Below, piece after piece: positions 57,939 to 64,000 of a DNA stretch of 64,000 bases. The position numbers and the translations under genes were made by a program. The notes under the pieces were generated by a model. The model saw only the letters and a program-made list of their open reading frames with translations, did not search any database and had not been told where the DNA came from. The DNA is from Sagittula stellata E-37 (GTDB lineage Bacteria; Pseudomonadota; Alphaproteobacteria; Rhodobacterales; Rhodobacteraceae), in the NCBI RefSeq assembly GCF_039724765.1, contig NZ_CP155729.1:3047501-3111500 (forward strand), given 5' to 3'. Position 1 is the first letter of the stretch. Each line of letters starts with the position of its first letter.

Positions 57939-58282
57939 GCGTTGCGACGTTAACCGTGACACCACCGCGCGATGGCCTTAACGCCGCGTGCGCCGTCCTT
58001 GCAGGACCACATGCGGTGTACGCCCTTCAGCGCGGCACAACGACATCACGAAGCGTTAACCGACCTTAACGCCCTGTAAGGGGTGAACCGGCCGATTGGA
58101 CCCCGATTCCCGGCCGGTTGTTAACCTTTGCCCCCGAGTCGGCCAAAATCTCCCGTTGCGCAGGGATTTTTTTGCGTTAACCCCGATCCGTCTGCTTCGT
58201 GCACAGACGGTGCGATCCGGTCAGAGCCACTGTGCGCGGTCGCGACATTGTTACATCATAACGCGCCCACCATCTTCCGGTC
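57939..58282. other. 0.34 kb intergenic region containing a hairpin repeat
   Basis: No gene is supported here. It contains the second copy of the CAAAGGTTAAC hairpin repeat on the minus strand (58086-58130) and several GTTAAC-like words. The right end holds the promoter of the hemerythrin-like gene. Confidence 0.5.
58086..58130 (-). repeat. Hairpin repeat, copy 2
   Basis: On the minus strand the first 21 bases (58130-58110) are identical to 45074-45094. The opposite arm is AACCGGCCG (58086-58094), so the hairpin is conserved while the loop differs. Confidence 0.75.
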
Positions 58283-58846
58283 ATGACTTACGACATCAAC
58301 ACGCGCGAGGGGCTTCCGCCCGAAATGCGGACCCTCTATCGGGACCTGCCACGCGACGGCTGGCTGGAACACCCGGGCCTGAAAAAAGCGACCCGCAACT
58401 GGATGGGCGCTCATCTGGGCTTTCGCCATACCGGCGCGCTCCTGAAGGCCGAGACCGAGCGGTTCCTCGACAAGGAGACGCCCGCCGACCTCTATGCGGA
58501 ACGGCTGGGGTTCTTCGGGCACCGGCTGGTCGTCAGCCTGCACGGGCATCACACCTGGGAGGATCGCAGCTTCTTCCCGGAACTCGAAGCGGCCGATCCG
58601 CGCTTTGCCCGCGGACTGGAGATGCTGGAAAGCGATCACGTCACGCTGGACGAGACGCTGGACCGGCTGACGCGGCAGGCCAACCGGGTGATCGCGCTGG
58701 AAACGCTCGATCCCGCGCAGATGACCGAAGAGGCCGGACCGCTGCACGACACGGTGAGCGCTCTGACCGGGTTCCTGGAGCGGCACCTGACGGACGAGGA
58801 AGACCTCGTTGTGCCGATCGTCCTGCACCACCGGCTGCGTGGCTGA
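58283..58846 (+). CDS. Hemerythrin HHE-domain protein
   Basis: The product has 187 residues and is mostly helical. The HHE cation-binding blocks are LHGHHTWEDRSFFPEL, LESDHVTLDETLD and LERHLTDEEDLVVPI, supplying the His/Glu ligands of a diiron site. Such proteins bind O2, NO or iron or act in repair of iron clusters. No neighbouring gene hints at a pathway. Confidence 0.85.
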   Translation: MTYDINTREGLPPEMRTLYRDLPRDGWLEHPGLKKATRNWMGAHLGFRHTGALLKAETERFLDKETPADLYAERLGFFGHRLVVSLHGHHTWEDRSFFPELEAADPRFARGLEMLESDHVTLDETLDRLTRQANRVIALETLDPAQMTEEAGPLHDTVSALTGFLERHLTDEEDLVVPIVLHHRLRG

Positions 58847-58935
58847 CATGACCCTGAGTGGGGCGGAGAGGCTCCGCCCTGCCTCGTGTCGCGCGGGACC
58901 TTGGCGCGGCACGACATGCCCGATATAGCGCCGGC

Positions 58936-59841
58936 ATGACACCAGAGATCACGCCCCGAAGCTGGGCAATGGTCGGGAGCCTCGGCCTTGTCTGGGGCGC
59001 GACCTTCCTGTTCATCGAGATTGCCCTGCACGGCATCACGCCGTTCTGGCTGGCCGCCTACCGCATCGGATTCGCGGCATTGCTGACGCTGGCCGTCTGG
59101 GCGCTGCGCGGCGGCGGCCTGTGGCTGACAGAGGCGCGCAACTGGCCATCGCTGATCCTGATCGGCGTCCTGTCCTCCGGCCTGCCCTTCATGTTGCTGG
59201 GCTGGGGCCAGCAATACGCGACCTCCGGCTTTGCCGGGGTCAGCATGGCGGCGGTGGCGTTGATGGTGCTGCCGCTGGCGCATTTCCTCGTGCCGGGCGA
59301 ACGGATGACGGCACGCCGCGCGGTGGGGTTCGCGGTGGGCTTTGTCGGGGTCGTCGTGCTGATCGGACCGGAGGCGTTGCAGGCGTCCGGCAACGCGATG
59401 GAGCCCTGGGGACGGCTTGCCTGCCTCGGCGCGGCCTGCTGCTATGCGGTCAGCTCGGTCACCATGCGGCGCCTGCCGCCGATCGACGCCATAGGGCTGG
59501 CGGCGGTCCCGCTGGTGGTGGGGGCGCTGTTCGTGCTGCCCGTCGCCTGGGCGCAGGAAGGTCCGCCGCCCCTGCCGCACGGCCAGACGCTGGCCATACT
59601 GGCGGTGCTGGGACTGCTGCCTACGGCGGGTGCGAATCTGCTGCGGGTGCTGGTGATCCGCTCTGCCGGGCCGGTGTTCATGAGCCTGACGAACTACCAG
59701 GTGCCGCTGTGGTCGGTGGCGTTGGGGGTGATCGTGCTGGGGGAGCCGCTGCACGCCTCCCTTCTGGTGGCACTGGTGCTGATCCTCGCGGGCGTTTTCC
59801 TGAGCCAATGGGGCGCGCTGAAGCGGCTGTTCCTGCGCTGA
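58936..59841 (+). CDS. EamA/DMT-superfamily transporter
   Basis: The product has 301 residues and ten hydrophobic segments in two EamA repeats. The first opens with GSLGLVWGATFLFIEIAL. The second has CLGAACCYAVSSVTMRRL and the end block NYQVPLWSVALGVIVLGEPLHASLL. DMT proteins export metabolites or drugs; the substrate is unknown. The start at 58936 gives the conserved N-terminus; the frame upstream from 58858 is not conserved. Confidence 0.88.
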   Translation: MTPEITPRSWAMVGSLGLVWGATFLFIEIALHGITPFWLAAYRIGFAALLTLAVWALRGGGLWLTEARNWPSLILIGVLSSGLPFMLLGWGQQYATSGFAGVSMAAVALMVLPLAHFLVPGERMTARRAVGFAVGFVGVVVLIGPEALQASGNAMEPWGRLACLGAACCYAVSSVTMRRLPPIDAIGLAAVPLVVGALFVLPVAWAQEGPPPLPHGQTLAILAVLGLLPTAGANLLRVLVIRSAGPVFMSLTNYQVPLWSVALGVIVLGEPLHASLLVALVLILAGVFLSQWGALKRLFLR

Positions 59842-60089
59842 GGCCGGGGGCGTGCCCGGTGAGGCGCGCCCTGCCCGGTCTGGCGATCCGCTTGCCGTAT
59901 GCCGCATCGATCAGGCCGTCCGAGTAATGCCCTTGTGACGGCTGGGCGCCCTCCATGACCGATGCTAAGGCCGACCGATAGGCGGCATGCCAGCCATGGG
60001 TCCACGCCGGGAGGGCAACCAATTCAATGCTCGGGACGTTGAGTGCGCGTATTCAAACTTGCCTCCAGCCGAAAGAGAAAAAACCAAGC

Positions 60090-60482
60090 ATGCCGCTCCT
60101 GCGAATTGACATGATCGAAGGACGCTCTGACGAGGATCTTCAACGCCTTCTGGATACCGTCCAGTCCTGCGTTGTCGAAGCCTTCGGCGTCCCCGAGACC
60201 GACCGCTACCAGATCGTCCACGAACACAAGCCCGGACGTATGGTCTTTCTCGACACCGGGCTGGGGTTCACGCGCAGCGATCAAATGATCTCGATCCAGT
60301 TCTTTACCAGTCCGCGCACCCACGTCGAGAAGATGAAGGTCTACAAACTGTTGGCTGAGAACCTCGAACACACCTGCGGGCTGGACCCGAACGACCTCCT
60401 GATCTCGGTTTTCACCAACCGGGAAGAGGACTGGAGTTTCGCACAAGGTGAAGCGCAGTATGTCACAGGGCGCCTGCCGTAA
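60090..60482 (+). CDS. Tautomerase-family protein
   Basis: The product has 130 residues and begins Met-Pro-Leu-Leu-Arg, so processing exposes the N-terminal Pro used as catalytic base in 4-oxalocrotonate-tautomerase-type enzymes. The C-terminal half (NREEDWSFAQGEAQYV) fits the larger malonate-semialdehyde/tautomerase subgroup. No aromatic degradation genes are nearby, so the substrate is open. The start at 60090 is chosen for the Pro1; the frame upstream is not conserved. Confidence 0.82.
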   Translation: MPLLRIDMIEGRSDEDLQRLLDTVQSCVVEAFGVPETDRYQIVHEHKPGRMVFLDTGLGFTRSDQMISIQFFTSPRTHVEKMKVYKLLAENLEHTCGLDPNDLLISVFTNREEDWSFAQGEAQYVTGRLP

Positions 60483-60776
60483 GAGGACGCAATCGTCGAG
60501 ACCGGGCTTGATCCGCAAGCGGACCACCGGGTCTTTGGTAAAAGCCGGCCTGCCCCGTGTGACAGATCACCCAGACAGGAACGCCCTCGCGAATTTTCGT
60601 GAGAGCGTTTTGGGTTTGACCGTCGATCCGCGCGGCGCCAGCACATCGGCGGCCGCCGCGAAGGCGAAGGGTCTTCAGGGAAGAGTTTTCAGGCAGGACG
60701 GGGACCCTGCGTCCGGTCCCGTGCCACGATTCGTAGGGCGGGGCTGTGCGCCGCCCTACCTTGGATCAAAGGCCTG
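60483..60776. other. Intergenic region with palindromic repeat
   Basis: There is no supported gene between the convergent tautomerase and peptidase-like genes. The only structure seen is the inverted repeat at 60733-60759. Confidence 0.5.
60733..60759. repeat. GTAGGGCGG inverted repeat, copy 2
   Basis: Arms GTAGGGCGG and CCGCCCTAC flank nine bases. The left 23 bases match 45004-45026 at 22 positions. It lies 18 bases beyond the stop of the peptidase-like gene and looks like a REP-type intergenic palindrome. Confidence 0.7.
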
Positions 60777-62657
60777 TCACCAGCACGACACCAGCACGGT
60801 CATGTCGGTGGCCAGCGCGGTCAGGTCCTCCGGCTCCATGATGCCGCCCGTCACCTGGCTGCTGGCGCTCACGCCGTTGGCACGCAGGAAATCGAGGATC
60901 ATCTCGCCCTTGGCGGCAAAGCTCACCTGATCGGGCAGTTGCCGTCCGCCTTCGGTTTCGCGTGGCAGCAGCATCCCCATGACCGAGCCGCCTGCATCGA
61001 AGACCGGTCCGCCCGCGTCGCCCGGCATCGCCGACAGCGCGAGGCGCTTGACCTGCGGTTCGCCGGAAAGGCCACGGGTGTCCTCCAGCGTGCCGAAGGT
61101 CAGGGTCGGCGCGGTCAGCACGCCACCGAAGGAAAAGCCCGCCACCGCGATCTCAGACTGGAGGCGCTGCGTGCCGGTGGAGAACTGCGCCACACGGCGC
61201 GGCGCCAGCGCGTCCTGCGGACGCAGCAGCGCCACGCCCAGCGACGCATCGCGCGCCATCACCTGCGCCGGGTAGCTGCCGTTGATCGTCACGCGTTCGC
61301 AGTCTGCCACCGCGTCGGCAGAGGTCAGGACCGCGCCGCCCGATGCCACGAAGAACCCCGAACCGTTGCCCTTCGGCGTGCGCACCTTCAGGCCGGAAAC
61401 GAGGTCGACGGACTGACCGTCGTCCGAGACCATCGCCGGATCGAGCACGCCGGGAATGCGCTGATAGCTGTCCTGCATCAAAGCCAGCACGCGCGAGCGG
61501 CGCTCCTCGTCGTTGGCGGGCCAGACAAGGGTGAAACCCTTGATCTCGCCGTCGCGCAGGCCGACCTCCGTGTGGCTGACGATACGCGAATTCGCCCCGG
61601 TCAGCAGGAAGCCGCCGTTGTCGCGGCGCCGCTCGCCCTCGACGGGGACGATTTCCAGCGTCTGCATGATCTCGTAAAGGCCGTTCAGCGTGTCGCGGTC
61701 GCCGGGTTGCGAGATCAGCAGAACCTGCGCGGGCAGATCGGTCTTCGACCCGTAGATCGCAAAAGGCGCCTCGTAGCGGTCGAAGTCCACCACGCCCAGC
61801 GGCATCTGCATGACGATGCCCGCGCGGTCGTCGACGCGGTCGGCCATGCCCATTCCGTCGAGCACGGCGTTGTACTGCCCCAGAAGCGCGGCGCGCTGGC
61901 GCGAGGTCAGGATGCCCGTGGATTCGTAGCCGTTGGCCTCCTGCCATCCGGCCATGGACCGGCGCGTGCCGGGACCGAAGGCACCGTCGATGCGGCCTTC
62001 GTAAAAGCCCGCCCATTGCAGCGCGATCTGCAGCATGTCGCGCGCTTCGCGGTCAAGCTGCGCCTCGGAGGCACGCGCCTCGCGCGGGGTCTCTTCCGGG
62101 ACCGCGGGGACCGGTGGCTCGGGCGCGGCCTGCGGTTCGGGCGCCGCTTGCTGCTCGTCGGAGAGCGCCGCTGCCAGGTCGTCCGCGGTCAGCGGCTGGT
62201 CCCCGGTCGCCGGCGCCTGGGCGGTATCGGTCGGTGCGGCGTCGTCCTGCGTCGGCTGAACCTCGGTCCGGGGCGTGTCGCCAGCGGCGGCCTGCCCGTC
62301 CTGCGGTGCGTCGAGCTCGACCTGGGCGCCCACCGGCCAGAACTGCCGGCCGTAGACGCGCGACGTCTCGACATAGCTGTCGGGCGGGATCGCGCCGGAG
62401 CGCATCAGCTCGCCCAGGAAGGCCTCCGCCTCGTTGCGGTCGCCGTAGGGGCCCACGGCCACGCCGTACCAGCCGCCGCCCAGCGAGAACCCGTTCACAT
62501 TGTTCAAACGCTGCGAAAACTGGCGGACACTCGATTGAGCCCCGGCCAAGGACGTGCGCGCCTCGACCTGGATGAAGAACCGCTCTTCCTGTTGCGCAAG
62601 GACGCCCTGCCCCGAAAGAACCAGCGCAAAAGCAAGGGAAATCAAATGTCTCGGCAT
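60777..62657 (-). CDS. Exported SPOR/peptidoglycan-binding protein with degenerate trypsin-like domain
   Basis: The product has 626 residues. A signal peptide ends near GVLAQQ, then comes a SPOR-like region (FIQVEARTSLAGAQ, GWYGVAVGPYGDRNEAEAFL). A Pro/Ala/Gln-rich linker (about residues 130-205) follows. Next is a PG_binding_1 domain (LQIALQWAGFYEGRIDGAFG) and a trypsin-2-like domain near the C-terminus. In that domain the His block reads GAVLTSADAVAD, with no His, and the Ser block reads MPGDAGGPVFD, with Ala in place of Ser; the Asp block DASLGVALL is kept. It is thus probably a non-catalytic envelope protein. The start at 62657 gives the signal peptide. Confidence 0.85.
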   Translation of the reverse strand: MPRHLISLAFALVLSGQGVLAQQEERFFIQVEARTSLAGAQSSVRQFSQRLNNVNGFSLGGGWYGVAVGPYGDRNEAEAFLGELMRSGAIPPDSYVETSRVYGRQFWPVGAQVELDAPQDGQAAAGDTPRTEVQPTQDDAAPTDTAQAPATGDQPLTADDLAAALSDEQQAAPEPQAAPEPPVPAVPEETPREARASEAQLDREARDMLQIALQWAGFYEGRIDGAFGPGTRRSMAGWQEANGYESTGILTSRQRAALLGQYNAVLDGMGMADRVDDRAGIVMQMPLGVVDFDRYEAPFAIYGSKTDLPAQVLLISQPGDRDTLNGLYEIMQTLEIVPVEGERRRDNGGFLLTGANSRIVSHTEVGLRDGEIKGFTLVWPANDEERRSRVLALMQDSYQRIPGVLDPAMVSDDGQSVDLVSGLKVRTPKGNGSGFFVASGGAVLTSADAVADCERVTINGSYPAQVMARDASLGVALLRPQDALAPRRVAQFSTGTQRLQSEIAVAGFSFGGVLTAPTLTFGTLEDTRGLSGEPQVKRLALSAMPGDAGGPVFDAGGSVMGMLLPRETEGGRQLPDQVSFAAKGEMILDFLRANGVSASSQVTGGIMEPEDLTALATDMTVLVSCW

Positions 62658-62806
62658 CGCTGTCGTCGGCCTCTTCGTGCTGCCCAAATCAGGCAACCTT
62701 TATCAGATCGCACGCCGCGTGCACGTGAAAATGACGTGAGGCGGCGCATTGACCCCACGCCTGTTGCCGCCTAATCAGACGCCCAAGCGCCGCGAGGAAG
62801 CCAACC

Positions 62807-63760
62807 ATGTCCGAGACCCAGCAAAAGAGCCCGCACAAACCCGCCTCCTTCCAGGAGATCATCCTGCGACTCCAGACATACTGGGCGTCGAAAGGATGTG
62901 CGATTCTGCAACCTTACGACATGGAAGTCGGCGCCGGCACCTTCCATCCCGCGACCACCCTGCGCGCCTTGGGCAACCGCCCCTGGACGGCCGCCTATGT
63001 GCAGCCCTCGCGCCGCCCCACGGACGGGCGCTACGGCGAGAACCCCAACCGGCTGCAGCATTATTACCAGTATCAGGTCATCATCAAGCCGTCGCCGCCG
63101 GACCTGCAGGCGCTCTACCTCGGCAGTCTCGAAGCCATCGGCATCGACATGGCCCTGCACGACATCCGCTTCGTCGAGGACGACTGGGAAAGCCCGACGC
63201 TCGGTGCCTGGGGCCTCGGATGGGAAGTCTGGTGCGATGGCATGGAAGTCAGCCAGTTCACCTATTTCCAGCAGGTCGGCGGCCACGACTGCCACCCCGT
63301 TTCCGGCGAACTGACCTACGGTCTCGAACGGCTGGCGATGTACGTGCTCGGCGTCGATCACGTGATGGAAATGCCGTTCAACGACCCGCAGTCGCCCATC
63401 GCGCTGACCTATGGCGACGTTTTCCGCCAGACCGAAGAGGAATACTCGCGCTTCAACTTCGACACCGCCGACACCGCGCTCCTGCTGCGCCACTTCGAGG
63501 AGGCAGAGGCCGAATGCGCCGCCATCCTCGCGCGCGATGCAGAGGACCCCAAGACCGGCAAGCGCATCGTCATGGCCCACCCGGCCTACGACCAGTGCAT
63601 CAAGGCCAGCCACATCTTCAACCTGCTCGACGCCCGTGGCGTGATCTCCGTCACCGAGCGGCAGGCCTACATCGGCCGCGTCCGCGCGCTGGCGAAGATG
63701 TGCGCCGATGCCTTCGTCACCACCACCGCCGGCGGGTACGAAAGCGGCGCGGCGGCATGA
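62807..63760 (+). CDS. glyQ: Glycine--tRNA ligase alpha subunit
   Basis: The product has 317 residues. The conserved start [20 protein letters not shown], then [36 protein letters not shown] in order and [13 protein letters not shown] are typical of the alpha subunit of the alpha2-beta2 bacterial enzyme. It carries the catalytic core for glycyl-tRNA formation. Its stop overlaps the next gene (ATGA). glyS is expected beyond the window. Confidence 0.97.
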   Translation: MSETQQKSPHKPASFQEIILRLQTYWASKGCAILQPYDMEVGAGTFHPATTLRALGNRPWTAAYVQPSRRPTDGRYGENPNRLQHYYQYQVIIKPSPPDLQALYLGSLEAIGIDMALHDIRFVEDDWESPTLGAWGLGWEVWCDGMEVSQFTYFQQVGGHDCHPVSGELTYGLERLAMYVLGVDHVMEMPFNDPQSPIALTYGDVFRQTEEEYSRFNFDTADTALLLRHFEEAEAECAAILARDAEDPKTGKRIVMAHPAYDQCIKASHIFNLLDARGVISVTERQAYIGRVRALAKMCADAFVTTTAGGYESGAAA

Positions 63761-64000
63761 GCGGCAAGGTCATCGGGATCGGTATCGTGCTCGTCTCCCT
63801 GATCTTCGGCGCCGTGGTGTATTACACGCAGGTCTACTACTATTACGAACCGGTGCAGGCCACCGGGCGCGACGACGTGCTGCTGACCAACATGGTCACC
63901 GACGCTCCGGAAGCGATCCTCTACGACAATTTCGAGGCCATCGACGCCGACAGCTCACCGATCCGTTACCGCGCCTGCTTCACCACGACCCTGTCGCTGG
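63757..64000 (+). CDS. DUF6446-type membrane protein, 5' part only
   Basis: The ATG at 63757 overlaps the glyQ stop by four bases; the frame runs off the window after 81 residues. It starts with one membrane anchor ([21 protein letters not shown]) and continues into a periplasmic-looking domain ([20 protein letters not shown]). A gene of this type between glyQ and glyS is characteristic of Rhodobacteraceae. The function is unknown. Confidence 0.8.
   Translation, partial: MSGKVIGIGIVLVSLIFGAVVYYTQVYYYYEPVQATGRDDVLLTNMVTDAPEAILYDNFEAIDADSSPIRYRACFTTTLSL

Overview
The window is high-GC, densely packed chromosomal DNA. Gene content points to an alphaproteobacterium of the Rhodobacteraceae (Roseobacter group): glyQ followed by a DUF6446-type membrane gene, glnB-glnA, a stand-alone ctaD, a DUF1127-like small protein, two Hint-domain proteins, paired AsnC regulators beside ilvC, and a SPOR/peptidoglycan-binding trypsin-like protein. 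The assignment rests on protein recognition only; no rRNA is present.

Layout. 1-6.6 kb: a tricarboxylate catabolic cluster. It has a PrpF-type isomerase (3' end only), a universal stress protein, a D-2-hydroxyacid dehydrogenase, a divergent AbrB-family membrane protein, a GntR/FCD regulator, and tcuA-tcuB for tricarballylate oxidation. A perfect inverted repeat sits between the divergent start codons. 6.8-18.2 kb: core genes (tRNA-Leu(UAG), separate nnrE and nnrD, glnB-glnA, a lytic transglycosylase) plus an accessory patch (FkbM methyltransferase, DUF3445 haem N-demethylase, MATE exporter).

18.6-39.1 kb: a putative genomic island of about 20.5 kb. Its right end is the 3' end of tRNA-Leu(GAG). 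Its left end is a degenerate direct repeat of that tRNA 3' end (20 of 22 bases match). The two flanks are insertion-sequence wreckage: nested IS427-like copies, IS3, IS5 and ISL3 remnants, and one apparently functional IS427-like element that split a membrane-protein gene. The 15 kb interior is a carnitine/gamma-butyrobetaine catabolic locus. It encodes a PotABCD-type ABC importer, an acyl-CoA dehydrogenase, an ADP-forming CoA ligase, a CaiD-type hydratase, a BKACE enzyme, a carnitine dehydrogenase fused to a thioesterase, a gamma-butyrobetaine-hydroxylase-like oxygenase, two class II aldolase-family proteins and two LysR regulators. It therefore combines the CoA-ester route and the oxygenase route to carnitine with the downstream route to glycine betaine.

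39.1-64 kb: mostly core genes (lipB, ctaD, yqeY-type, carA, ilvC, glyQ) mixed with glycosyltransferases, transport, a UbiH-like monooxygenase, a GntR/HAD divergent pair and a class V aminotransferase. A large envelope protein here looks like a trypsin-fold pseudoenzyme, with the catalytic Ser and His positions replaced. Several GC-rich hairpins followed by T runs mark transcript ends. Two small repeat families recur in the intergenic DNA.
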